Assembly: GCF_002138415.1 (NCBI RefSeq)
Contig: NZ_CP015612.1
Coordinates: 3,822,001 to 3,886,000 of the forward strand
Reading direction: 5' to 3'
DNA: 64,000 nucleotides
DNA from: Stenotrophomonas maltophilia
GTDB taxonomy: Bacteria; Pseudomonadota; Gammaproteobacteria; Xanthomonadales; Xanthomonadaceae
The translations under genes were made by a program, and so were the position numbers. Of the stretch, positions 28,667-36,918 are shown in pieces. Each line of letters begins with the position of its first letter. Position 1 is the stretch's first letter. The notes under the pieces are model-generated. The model did no database searches and was not told the DNA's origin. It saw only the letters and a list, made by a program, of their open reading frames with translations.

Positions 28667-29317
28667 CTACAGCCCGGCGCCGGCGTCGCCCTCAGGCTCC
28701 AGCGCCTTCACCAGCACCGCGGCCTGCGTGCGGCTGTGGCATTCGAGCTTCTTCAGGATCGCGGTGACATGCACCTTCACCGTGTTTTCCGCCAGACCCA
28801 GCGTGTAGGCGATCTGCTTGTTGAGCAGGCCATCGGCCAGGCACAGCAGCACGCGGAACTGCTGCGGGGTCAGCTGGGCCAGGCGGCTGGCCAGCAGCGC
28901 ATCGGCCTCCGAACGCTCGGCGGCCATCGCCGGGAACCACAGGCCACCATCAAGTACCGCCTGCACGGCCTCGCCGATTGTCTCGGCCGGGGCCGACTTC
29001 GGAATGAAACCGGCCGCACCGAACTGCTGCGCGCGACGGATCACCCGCGGATGATCGTTGGACGAGAGGATCACCACCGGAATGTCCGGATGCGAGCCGC
29101 GCACGTGCAGCAGCGCGGAAAAGCCGTGTGCGCCGGGCATGGTCAGGTCGAGCAGCACCAGGTCCACGTCCGGGTGCGCGTCGAGTGCTTCGGCCAATGC
29201 CTCGGCGCTGGCGACCTCGCGCACCTGCGCCAGCGGCAGGCTCTGCCGCAATGACTGCACCACCGCCGAACGCAGCAGCGGATGGTCATCGGCGATCAGG
29301 ATGGTGTATTCGCTCAT
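28667..29317 (-). CDS. NarL/LuxR-family response regulator
   Basis: A 216-residue regulator. The receiver domain has acidic pocket ADDH (Asp10, Asp11), phospho-acceptor Asp57 (VLLDLTMPG) and the conserved Lys in FIPKSAP. The C-terminal LuxR-type HTH contains LTPQQFRVLLCLADGLLNKQIAYTLGLAENTVKVHV (shown in parts). The start is MSEYTIL at 29317; a longer frame lacks similarity. It is convergent with the hybrid kinase and is the obvious partner for it. The likely targets are the dctA/maeB and porin promoters. Confidence 0.9.
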   Translation of the reverse strand: MSEYTILIADDHPLLRSAVVQSLRQSLPLAQVREVASAEALAEALDAHPDVDLVLLDLTMPGAHGFSALLHVRGSHPDIPVVILSSNDHPRVIRRAQQFGAAGFIPKSAPAETIGEAVQAVLDGGLWFPAMAAERSEADALLASRLAQLTPQQFRVLLCLADGLLNKQIAYTLGLAENTVKVHVTAILKKLECHSRTQAAVLVKALEPEGDAGAGL

Positions 29318-29345
29318 GCCGCCATTGTACGGGCAGGCCGGAGCC

Positions 29346-30401
29346 TCAGCGCCCCACCGGCTCGACGCTGCTGCGCCAGGCATCGAGGAACTGGCGGCGC
29401 TTGAGCGCGTCCAGGTACACCAGCAGGCCCGGCCCCAGCTGGATCGGACGCCGGCTGCGGCCGGGCGCATCGTCGCTACGTGCGTTGCCGGTCACGATCG
29501 GCATCAGCCGCGCCTCGCGCGACAGCACCTGCTGGCCACGCGGCGACAGCAGGTAATCGAGGAAGCGCCGGGCCTCTTCCGGGTGTGGGCCGGTGCGCGG
29601 GATCACCGCGGTGCGCAGCACCACCAGCGTGTAGTCCTCGGGCTCGACGATGGCCAGCGGTGCGCCGGCATCGACACGTGCCTGCGCGTAGGAGCCGAGC
29701 ACGTTGTAGACCAGCGACAGCTGTCCGCTGGCCACCTTGTCCAGCAGCACGCCAGTGCGCTCTTCACGCACCACGTCGTTGTCGCCCAACGCGCCCAGCA
29801 ACGCGCCGGCGATGCTGCCACGCTGCGCATCCTGGGTCGCCAGCAGGTAGCCGACACTGCTGCGCTCGATGTCATAGGTGCCGACCCTGCCGCGCAGAGG
29901 TGCGCCCTCGGCGCGCAACCGGTCCAGCAGCTGCCGCCGCGTGTGCGGCACCTTCGCAGCCGACAGTACGCGGGTGTTGTAGACCATCACCACCGGCTCG
30001 TAGCTGATGCCGAATGCCTCGTTGCGCCACTGCGCCCAGGCCGGCAGCGCGGCGGTCTGCGCCGAACGGTGCGGCAGTGCATGGCCGTCGTTGACCAGCT
30101 TGGTCTGCAGGTCCATGCCGCTGGAGATCAGCAGGTCCGGCGATGCCGGTCCGCCGCGGTCGTGCAGGTAACGCGCGTACAGGTCCTGGGTGATGATGTC
30201 CTCGTACACCACTTCAGTGCCGGGATGCAGGCGCTGGTAGTCGGCGATGACCACCGCGAACACTTCGATGTCGGTGGTGCCGTGGATGCGCAGCTGCGCG
30301 GTGACCGCTCCCTGTGCGGGGAAACGGCGCACATCGCCGGGCGCGGCCAGCACCGGCAGGGCCAGCAGCAAGGCAACGGCAGCAGCGAACAGGCGGATCA
30401 T
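29346..30401 (-). CDS. Periplasmic solute-binding protein co-transcribed with a TctDE-like system
   Basis: A 351-residue bacterial extracellular solute-binding protein (type-2 fold, iron/putrescine-like group). The signal peptide ends near LPVLAAPGD (residue 20). Segments TTDIEVFAVVIADYQRLHPGTEV and EDYTLVVLRTAVIPRTGPHPEEARRFLDYLLSPRGQ are typical. Its start overlaps the kinase stop by four bases (ATGA). No ABC permease or ATPase gene is nearby, so a sensory role, presenting a ligand to the kinase, is more likely than transport. The ligand is unknown; citrate or another tricarboxylate fits the context. Confidence 0.82.
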   Translation of the reverse strand: MIRLFAAAVALLLALPVLAAPGDVRRFPAQGAVTAQLRIHGTTDIEVFAVVIADYQRLHPGTEVVYEDIITQDLYARYLHDRGGPASPDLLISSGMDLQTKLVNDGHALPHRSAQTAALPAWAQWRNEAFGISYEPVVMVYNTRVLSAAKVPHTRRQLLDRLRAEGAPLRGRVGTYDIERSSVGYLLATQDAQRGSIAGALLGALGDNDVVREERTGVLLDKVASGQLSLVYNVLGSYAQARVDAGAPLAIVEPEDYTLVVLRTAVIPRTGPHPEEARRFLDYLLSPRGQQVLSREARLMPIVTGNARSDDAPGRSRRPIQLGPGLLVYLDALKRRQFLDAWRSSVEPVGR

Positions 30402-31807
30402 GGACTGCTCCGGGGCAGGCGGATGGTGGCAACCAGTCCGCCCTGTGGACGATTACTGAGGTCGATGCGACCGCCATGACTGTCCACCACGCGTTTGACG
30501 ATGGCCAGGCCGAGGCCAGCACCGCCGGACGGCGCACCTTCGCCACGGGCAAAACGTTCAAAGACGCGCTCTGCGTCTGCTGCGGCAATGCCGGTGCCGT
30601 GGTCGGCAATGGTCAGCACCGCCTGCCCGCCTTCCACCGTCAGTGCGATCTGCAACGGCCCCTCACCGCCGTACTTCAGTGCGTTGTCGACCAGGTTCTT
30701 GATCGCCTCGCGCAGCAGCAGCGCATCGCCATGCACCTGTACGGGTTCGGCGGTCATCGCCAGCTGCACGCGCGGAGCAGGGCCGGCCTGCGGCAGCGCT
30801 TCATGCAGGGCCTGGTGCACGGTCTCGGCCAGGTCCACCGCCGCAAAGCGCTGCAAGTGCGAGCGATGGATCACGCTGGCATCGCTGAGCAGCTGGTTCA
30901 ACAACCGGCTCATGTGCGTGGCATTGCGCTCGATCGCCTGCAGGCTGCGCCGCATGTCTTCGGGGTCGTCGTCATCCAGCGCAAGCTGTGCCTGCGCGCG
31001 CAGGGCAGCCAACGGCGTGCGCATCTGGTGGGCGGCTTCGGCCATGAACGCTCGCAGGGTCTCATTGCTGCTGGACAGGCGTTCCATGAAGCGGTTCAAC
31101 GCCGCTACCATCTGGTCCATCTCGCGCGGCACGCGTGCGTCCAATGGCTTCAGGTCGGAGGGCTCGCGCCGCGACAGCTCGCGTTCCACCCGCACCAATG
31201 GCCGGAACGCCCGATGCACGCCGAAGGCCACCAGCGCCAGCAACAGCCCGGACAACACACCGATCGCCAGCAGCGCGCGATTGACCATGTCCTGTGCGAC
31301 CGCTTCACGCGCACGCCGGGTCTGGCCGACCTGCACCTGTACTTCCCCCTGCGCCGAGGCGGCGGCGAAACTGCGGCCGACCACTACGAAGCGCACGGTC
31401 TCGCCGCTGTACGCCGCATCAAACAGCTGCGGTTGCGCGCCGGGCCGGCGCGGCGGTGCCGGCAGGTCGCCGTAGCCGGTGATCAGGTTGCCGCGGTTGT
31501 CGGCTACCCTGTAGAACACGCGGTCTTCCGGCGCCATCGCCAGCAGGTCCAGCGCGGCATAGGGAAGATCGACCTGCCATTGGCCATCGACCAGGGCCAC
31601 TGAATCGGCAATGGACAACGCCGAGGACACCAGCAGATGGTCGTAGGAACGGTTTGCAGCGCGCTGGCCATACCCGCGCGCCGCGAACAGCAGGGCCACC
31701 GCGAACACCGCCAGCAACGCGCCAAGGTAGAGCAGCAGCGTGCGCCGCAGCGAGCCCGGCGCAGCATTCGCGGTACGCGCGTCAACCATCGGCATCGGCG
31801 CTGTCAT
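30398..31807 (-). CDS. tctE: Sensor histidine kinase, TctE-like
   Basis: A 469-residue classical kinase: two membrane helices (about 22-43 and 175-197) flank a periplasmic domain of the 2CSK_N type. Then come HAMP, HisKA with His260 (EAAHQMRTPLAALRAQAQ), and an ATPase domain (LVDNALKYG, DHGTGI, GGAGLGLAIVKRVV). I chose the ATG at 31807 because a CTGGAAG site precedes it; longer and shorter starts are possible. It overlaps the response-regulator gene by 26 bases. The domain set and the neighbouring citrate transporter suggest tricarboxylate sensing. Confidence 0.85.
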   Translation of the reverse strand: MTAPMPMVDARTANAAPGSLRRTLLLYLGALLAVFAVALLFAARGYGQRAANRSYDHLLVSSALSIADSVALVDGQWQVDLPYAALDLLAMAPEDRVFYRVADNRGNLITGYGDLPAPPRRPGAQPQLFDAAYSGETVRFVVVGRSFAAASAQGEVQVQVGQTRRAREAVAQDMVNRALLAIGVLSGLLLALVAFGVHRAFRPLVRVERELSRREPSDLKPLDARVPREMDQMVAALNRFMERLSSSNETLRAFMAEAAHQMRTPLAALRAQAQLALDDDDPEDMRRSLQAIERNATHMSRLLNQLLSDASVIHRSHLQRFAAVDLAETVHQALHEALPQAGPAPRVQLAMTAEPVQVHGDALLLREAIKNLVDNALKYGGEGPLQIALTVEGGQAVLTIADHGTGIAAADAERVFERFARGEGAPSGGAGLGLAIVKRVVDSHGGRIDLSNRPQGGLVATIRLPRSSP

Positions 31808-32471
31808 CACTGGCTTCCAGCAGGTAGCCAACGCCGCGCACGGTGGTGATGCGCAGCGGTGCGCCGGCCAGCTTCCTTCTCAGGCGACCCACATACAGCT
31901 CGATGGCATTCGGGCCGGCTTCGTCGTCGAAGCCGAACAGGCCATTGCCGATTTCGTCCTTGCCGACCACCTGGCCGAGGCGGCCGACCAGAATCTCCAG
32001 CAATCGGTACTCGCGGTTGGGCAGTTCGATCGACTCGCCATCGAGGCTGACGCGGTGCGCGGCATTGTCGAACTGGAACCCGCCAATCTGCACCACTTCG
32101 CTGGCCTGGCCACGCGCGCGCCTCAGCAGCACGCGGCAGCGCGCTTCGAACTCGCGGAAATCGAACGGCTTGCCCAGGTAGTCGTCGGCGCCGACGTCCA
32201 GCGCCTGCACGCGATCTTCGATGCCATCGCGCGCGGTCAGCATCAGCACCGGCGTGCTGTCGCCGCGCTCGCGCATGCCGGCCAGCACACGCAGGCCATC
32301 GAGCTTGGGCAGGCCGATATCCAGCACCACCAGATCGAAACGCTGGTAGCGCAGCACGCTGGCCGCGGCCAGCCCGTCGGCCTGCCAGTCCACGGCATGC
32401 CCGCTGCGGCGCATGCGGCGGATGATGGCATCGGCCAGATCCGGATTGTCTTCGACCAGCAGCAGGCGCAT
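31782..32471 (-). CDS. tctD: OmpR-family response regulator, TctD-like
   Basis: A 229-residue regulator: receiver domain with Glu7/Asp8 and phospho-acceptor Asp51 (LVVLDIGLP), the Lys in DYLGKPFDF, and a winged-helix DNA-binding domain ending NAIELYVGRLRRKL...TTVRGVGYLL. It is first gene of the RR-HK-binding protein operon and divergent from the porin-CitMHS-PhbB genes, which are its probable targets. Confidence 0.88.
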   Translation of the reverse strand: MRLLLVEDNPDLADAIIRRMRRSGHAVDWQADGLAAASVLRYQRFDLVVLDIGLPKLDGLRVLAGMRERGDSTPVLMLTARDGIEDRVQALDVGADDYLGKPFDFREFEARCRVLLRRARGQASEVVQIGGFQFDNAAHRVSLDGESIELPNREYRLLEILVGRLGQVVGKDEIGNGLFGFDDEAGPNAIELYVGRLRRKLAGAPLRITTVRGVGYLLEASDDSADADG

Positions 32472-32680
32472 GGGCACGGGGGTGGGAGGGGAAACGAATG
32501 CTACCGCGTGCAGCGCGATGGCGTGCGCCGGGCATGGCCCGGCGAGCGCTGCGGCAGCAATCTTCGCTGCACCGCACAAACCGTTGACAGGACGATGACA
32601 GCTTGCCCGACCCAGACTGCGGCCGCGCACCGTCCGGTGCCCACGATTGCCGCGCGCCTGGCGCGCACCTGGGAGGGTTT
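32472..32680. promoter_or_regulatory. tctD-porin divergent promoter region
   Basis: This 209-bp divergent region holds a TTGACA word at 32584-32589 pointing toward the porin gene, and a REP-like palindrome CGCCGGGCATGGCCCGGCG at 32526-32544. Repeated GACA/GATGACA words near 32584-32600 may be regulator contacts. The last point is an inference. Confidence 0.45.
32526..32544. repeat. REP-type palindrome without GTAG head
   Basis: CGCCGGGCATGGCCCGGCG is a near-perfect palindrome, the same stem class as the GTAG repeats at 45033 and 53449. It sits inside a promoter region, which is unusual, because most other copies lie at gene ends. Confidence 0.7.
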
Positions 32681-33856
32681 GTGGAATTCACGTTTGCCTG
32701 GCGGCGTCCTGCCGCCATGATGGCTCTGGCTGCCCTGTCGGCGCCGGCCTTCGCCGCCGAAGACGACCGTCCGGTCACGGCCTCTCTCGGGGGCCGCCTG
32801 CACCTGGACTTCGCCACCTTCGACAACGACAACCGCGGTACGCCGAACAAGGACGACACCGAGATCCGTCGCGCCTGGCTGGACGTGTCGGGCAAGTTCT
32901 TCGTGGTCGACTACAAGCTGGAAGCCGATTTCTCCGGCGACCGCGTCGAGGCCAAGGATGTGTACCTGGCACGCAGCTTCGGCAAGGCCGGCAAGCTGAC
33001 CGTGGGCCAGTTCAAGCAGTACTTCTCGCTGGATGACCGCACCAGCTCCAACTACGGCAGCTTCCTGGAGCGAGGCAACGCCGGCACCACGCTGGCGCCG
33101 CTGTACCGCCTGGGTGCGTCGTGGCAGGCCAACCCCGGTGACTTCACCTGGGCGGCCAGCATCTACAGCCTGGAAAGCATCGACGCCTGGCAGGTGAAGG
33201 GCCGCGCCGCCGGTGGCCGCGTCACCTGGGCACCTTCGCCCCGCGATGGCGACGTGCTGCACCTGGGCCTGTCGCTGGCCCGCGAGGCCTACGACAATCC
33301 CGGCGCCAACGGCACCCCGGGCCTGAGCATCCGCCCTCGCCCGGCCGGCCATCTGTCCGATGAAAGCCGCCTGACCCTGGTCAACTTCTCCGCCGGCCGC
33401 GATACCGATGTCAACAAGTGGTCGCTGGAATACGCGCAGGTGCGCGGCCCGCTGTCATGGCAGGGCGAATTCAGTGGCGCCACCTTCGATGACGGTGCCC
33501 AGCGCGGTGACGTGATGGCCGCCTACGGCATGCTCAGCTGGTTCGTCACCGGCGAGAGCCGCGCCTACGACCGCAAGACGGGCCGCTTCGCGCGGGTGAA
33601 GGATATCCGCCACAAGGCCGGTGCCTTCGAAGTGGCATTGCGCTACGACCAGATGTGGGGCGCGCAGCACCTGGACGGTGCGCCGGACCTGCGCCGCGGC
33701 AGCACCGAAGCGTGGACGCTGGGTGGCAACTGGTACCTGCGCGACAACCTGCGCTTCATGCTCAACGTGATCGAAAGCCGCAACCGCGACCGCCTGGCCG
33801 GGGTCACGGTGGACCGCACGCGCGCGGTCACCGGGCGCCTGCAGTACGACTTCTAG
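32681..33856 (+). CDS. OprO/OprP-family outer-membrane porin (module 2)
   Basis: A 391-residue porin starting at a GTG with a GGGAGG site just upstream (32671). The signal peptide ends at SAPAFAAEDD (about residue 24). The pattern GGRLHLDFATFDNDN, RRAWLDVSGKFFVVDYKLEADFSG, LTVGQFKQYFSLDDRTSSNY and the C-terminal LQYDF are typical of the phosphate-selective porin O/P family. It is likely in an operon with the citrate transporter 72 bases downstream. A tricarboxylate channel role is inferred from this context. It is related in fold to the porin at 24276. Confidence 0.87.
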   Translation: MEFTFAWRRPAAMMALAALSAPAFAAEDDRPVTASLGGRLHLDFATFDNDNRGTPNKDDTEIRRAWLDVSGKFFVVDYKLEADFSGDRVEAKDVYLARSFGKAGKLTVGQFKQYFSLDDRTSSNYGSFLERGNAGTTLAPLYRLGASWQANPGDFTWAASIYSLESIDAWQVKGRAAGGRVTWAPSPRDGDVLHLGLSLAREAYDNPGANGTPGLSIRPRPAGHLSDESRLTLVNFSAGRDTDVNKWSLEYAQVRGPLSWQGEFSGATFDDGAQRGDVMAAYGMLSWFVTGESRAYDRKTGRFARVKDIRHKAGAFEVALRYDQMWGAQHLDGAPDLRRGSTEAWTLGGNWYLRDNLRFMLNVIESRNRDRLAGVTVDRTRAVTGRLQYDF

Positions 33857-33928
33857 GCCTGATGTTCCGGGCATGCCGCCCGGGCCCCTTCCACTCCCCC
33901 ACGTCCTGTATTCGCAAGGAGTCCGCAG

Positions 33929-35263
33929 ATGATGCTGAGCATCCTCGGCTTTGGCATGGTCATTACGTTCATGTACTTGATCATGAGCAAACGCCTGTCG
34001 CCGCTCGTCGCCCTGATCACCATCCCCATCCTGTTCGCGCTGATCGGCGGCTTCGGCGCCAACATCGACGAGATGATGCTGGAGGGCATCAAGAAGATCG
34101 CGCCCACCGGCGTGATGCTGATGTTCGCCATCCTCTACTTCGGGGTGATGATCGACGCCGGCCTGTTCGATCCGCTGGTGCGGGTGATCCTGCGCTTCGT
34201 CAAGGGCGACCCGATGAAGATCGTGCTCGGCACGGCCGTGCTGGCCATGCTGATCTCGCTCGATGGCGACGGCTCGACCACCTACATGATCACCGTCTCG
34301 GCCATGCTGCCGCTGTACCAGCGGCTGGGCATGAACGCGCTGAACATGACCTGCGTGACCATCCTCGCCGGTGGCGTGATGAACCTGACGCCCTGGGGCG
34401 GCCCGACGGCGCGCGCAGCCACCGCGCTGCACGTGGACCCGGCCGATGTGTTCGTGCCGCTCATCCCGTCGATGGTCATCGCCTGCGCAGGCGTGCTGCT
34501 GCTGGCGTGGTACCTGGGCATGAAGGAGCGCCGCCGCCTGGGGGTGGTGACCCTGCCGCAGGGTGGCAGCTGGATGGACAGCAGCGTGTCCGATGATGGC
34601 AGCGCGCTGCCCACCGTCGAAGACGCCGAAGACATCAAGCGCCCGCGCCTGCTGTGGGTGAACCTGGTACTGACCCTGGCCCTGATGGCCGCGCTGATCT
34701 TGGGCGTGCTGCCGATGCCGGTGCTGTTCATGGTCGGCTTCGCCATCGCACTGGTGATCAACTACCCCAACCTGGCCGAGCAGCGCCGCCGCGTGGTCAA
34801 TCATGCCGGCAACGTGCTGTCGGTCGTGGCGCTGATCTTCGCCGCGGGCATCTTCACCGGCATCCTCAACAACACCGGCATGGTGGAGGCGATGTCGCAC
34901 AGCTTCCTGGCGATCATCCCCGAATCGTGGGGCCCGTACCTGGCGGTGATCACCGCGCTGGCGTCCATGCCCTTCACCTTCTTCATGTCCAACGACGCCT
35001 TCTACTTCGGCGTGCTGCCCATCCTGTCCGAGGCGGCCGGCAACTACGGCATCACCCCGGTGGAAATGGCGCGCGCGTCGCTCGCCGGCCAGCCGGTGCA
35101 CCTGCTCAGCCCGCTGGTGCCATCCACCTACCTGCTGGTGGGGCTGGCCAAGGTGGAATTCGCCGACCACCAGAAGTTCACCCTGAAGTGGGCGGTGGCC
35201 ATTTCGCTGCTGCTGATGGCCGGCGGCCTGCTGTTCGGCCTGTATCCCTTCTTCGCTGCCTGA
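33929..35263 (+). CDS. CitMHS-family citrate (metal-citrate) transporter
   Basis: A 444-residue inner-membrane protein with about 11-12 helices. Family marks: the helix MLSILGFGMVITFMYLIMSKRLSPL, the conserved LISLDGDGSTTYMITVSAMLPLY and GGVMNLTPWGGPTARAATAL segments, and GILNNTGMVEAM with FFMSNDAFYFGVLP in the second half. CitMHS proteins import citrate complexed with a divalent metal, driven by protons. An AAGGAG site sits 7 bases before the ATGATG start. It lies between the porin and phbB genes and divergent from TctDE, so probably induced by tricarboxylates. Confidence 0.93.
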   Translation: MMLSILGFGMVITFMYLIMSKRLSPLVALITIPILFALIGGFGANIDEMMLEGIKKIAPTGVMLMFAILYFGVMIDAGLFDPLVRVILRFVKGDPMKIVLGTAVLAMLISLDGDGSTTYMITVSAMLPLYQRLGMNALNMTCVTILAGGVMNLTPWGGPTARAATALHVDPADVFVPLIPSMVIACAGVLLLAWYLGMKERRRLGVVTLPQGGSWMDSSVSDDGSALPTVEDAEDIKRPRLLWVNLVLTLALMAALILGVLPMPVLFMVGFAIALVINYPNLAEQRRRVVNHAGNVLSVVALIFAAGIFTGILNNTGMVEAMSHSFLAIIPESWGPYLAVITALASMPFTFFMSNDAFYFGVLPILSEAAGNYGITPVEMARASLAGQPVHLLSPLVPSTYLLVGLAKVEFADHQKFTLKWAVAISLLLMAGGLLFGLYPFFAA

Positions 35264-35286
35264 CCCCTTCCAAGGAGCGTTCCGCC

Positions 35287-36027
35287 ATGACCCTTCGTAT
35301 TGCATACGTCACCAGCGGCATGGGCAGCGTGGGTACTGCCATCTGCCAGAGCCTGGCCCGTGCCGGCCACACCGTGGTGGCCGGCTGCGCCCCCAACTCG
35401 CCGCGCAAGGCCGGCTGGCTGCGCGAACAGCGCGAACTGGGCTTTGATTTAATCGCCTCCGAAGGCAACGCCACCGACTGGGCCTCCACCAGCGCGGCCT
35501 TCGCCAAGGTGCGTGCCGAAGTGGGCGAGATCGACGTGCTGGTCAACAACTCCGGCGGCAGCCGCGACCTGCTGTTCCGGCAGATGACGGCCGATGACTG
35601 GAACGCGGTCATCGCCTCCAACCTCAATGCGCTGTTCAACCTGACCAAGCAGGTGGTGGACGGCATGGCCACCCGCGGCTGGGGCCGCATCATCAACATC
35701 GGCTCGGTGAGCGCGCACAAGGGACAGATCGGCCAGGTGAACTACGCCACCGCCAAGGCAGCCATGCATGGCTTCAGCCGTGCGCTGGCCGCGGAAGTGG
35801 CCTCGCGCGGGGTCACCGTCAACACGCTGTCGCCGGGCTACATCGCCAGCCAGGCGATCAGCAGCTTCCCGCCGGATGTGCTGGACCGGCTGGCCGCCTC
35901 GGTACCGGTGCGCCGCCTGGGTCGCCCCGAGGAAGTGGCCGGCCTGTGCGCCTGGCTGGCCTCGGACGAAGCCTCGTACGTGACCGGCGCCGACTATCCG
36001 GTCAACGGTGGCCTGTACATGGGGTAA
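35287..36027 (+). CDS. phbB: Acetoacetyl-CoA reductase-like SDR (PhbB)
   Basis: A 246-residue short-chain dehydrogenase. It resembles PhaB closely: RIAYVTSGMGSVGTAICQ, AGCAPNSPRK, LGFDLIASEGNATDW and the C-terminal VNGGLYMG. Ser140, Tyr153 and Lys157 form the catalytic set. Such enzymes reduce acetoacetyl-CoA to 3-hydroxybutyryl-CoA with NADPH. A good ribosome site (AAGGAG) precedes the ATG, 23 bases after the transporter stop. No thiolase or PHA synthase is in the window, so the true substrate is open. Confidence 0.85.
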   Translation: MTLRIAYVTSGMGSVGTAICQSLARAGHTVVAGCAPNSPRKAGWLREQRELGFDLIASEGNATDWASTSAAFAKVRAEVGEIDVLVNNSGGSRDLLFRQMTADDWNAVIASNLNALFNLTKQVVDGMATRGWGRIINIGSVSAHKGQIGQVNYATAKAAMHGFSRALAAEVASRGVTVNTLSPGYIASQAISSFPPDVLDRLAASVPVRRLGRPEEVAGLCAWLASDEASYVTGADYPVNGGLYMG

Positions 36028-36033
36028 GCCCCC

Positions 36034-36120
36034 GTCCACGCAGTACGTGGACCGCCTCCCCCACGGAGTGCGCGGGGCCGGTGAACCTTCGCTTGCGAGG
36101 GGGATCCGGCCCCTTTTGTT
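36034..36120 (+). terminator. Terminator after phbB with an adjacent inverted repeat
   Basis: The stem GGGGCCGG / CCGGCCCC (36074-36081 and 36106-36113) is followed by TTTTGTT. Just upstream lies a second inverted repeat, GTCCACGCAGTACGTGGAC (36034-36052), overlapping the region right after the stop. Confidence 0.8.
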
Positions 36121-36233
36121 TCTGCATTTTCGGGACGCATTGCCCGATACATCGGCAGAACCGGTGTTATACCTGCCAACGCTCGCTGAGCCCGATGGAT
36201 GAACGGCCGGAATCGCGGATCAAGGAGGTTGGC

Positions 36234-36758
36234 ATGCGTGCATTGCTGATTGCGCTTCTTGTGGTCGTCACCCCGCCACTGGCGGCCGCTCCACCTGCCG
36301 CCACTGCGGAAGAGGCGGATGCAACCTGGCGGCTCGTGGAGCGCTGGTCCTTGCAGCTGGCACGCTCTGACCTTGTCGCGCAGCTATCGCCACTGGCTCC
36401 GGCCGGCTCGCGTTCGGAAGCAAGAAGGGGCCGGGGCGACAGCGCCACCATCGATCTGGCGCCATTCGTGGTTGCCGGGAGGATCAAGGGGCCTTCTGGC
36501 CAGATCCACACCGATGCGTCCGGACGAATCATCAAAGGCATTACGCTGTCGCTGGGCGGCGCCTGCATCTCGCGAAAGCAGATGGGTCGTCGCTACCCCG
36601 ACTTCAACGTCCTTTCCGTGCCGTCAGGGCATAGTCTGGACGAGTCGACGGTGTTCGGCACGGTAGAGAACGGCATCCAGATCGGGTTCTCATTCTCCGA
36701 ACATGACCGTGACTGCATGGACCAGCTCAAATTGAGCTGGCCAGGGGAGCGCTTCTGA
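36234..36758 (+). CDS. Secreted hypothetical protein
   Basis: A 174-residue protein with a strong AAGGAGG site (36222-36228) and a signal peptide MRALLIALLVVVTPPLAAA, so it is exported. The mature part is mixed alpha/beta with two cysteines (GGACISRK and DRDCMDQ) that may pair. I recognise no family. It stands alone between the phbB terminator and the TonB-dependent receptor. Base and codon use resemble neighbouring genes, though a little less GC-extreme. Confidence 0.75.
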   Translation: MRALLIALLVVVTPPLAAAPPAATAEEADATWRLVERWSLQLARSDLVAQLSPLAPAGSRSEARRGRGDSATIDLAPFVVAGRIKGPSGQIHTDASGRIIKGITLSLGGACISRKQMGRRYPDFNVLSVPSGHSLDESTVFGTVENGIQIGFSFSEHDRDCMDQLKLSWPGERF

Positions 36759-36918
36759 TTCCCACCGACATACCACCATGACGAACAGGTTGCAGGACGC
36801 ACTCCACTGCCCTGCACCGTTCGTTGGTTTTTCGTAAAGAAGGTTTCATGTTCCGTTCGCATAGTGGCCATGCACCGCGCATCCGTGCCGGTGACCACCC
36901 CCAATGCAACGGACCACC

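Noticed and set aside
32681..33856. A phosphate-specific porin by family name
   Set aside because: No phosphate transport or Pho regulation genes are nearby; the context is citrate transport and TctDE-like sensing.
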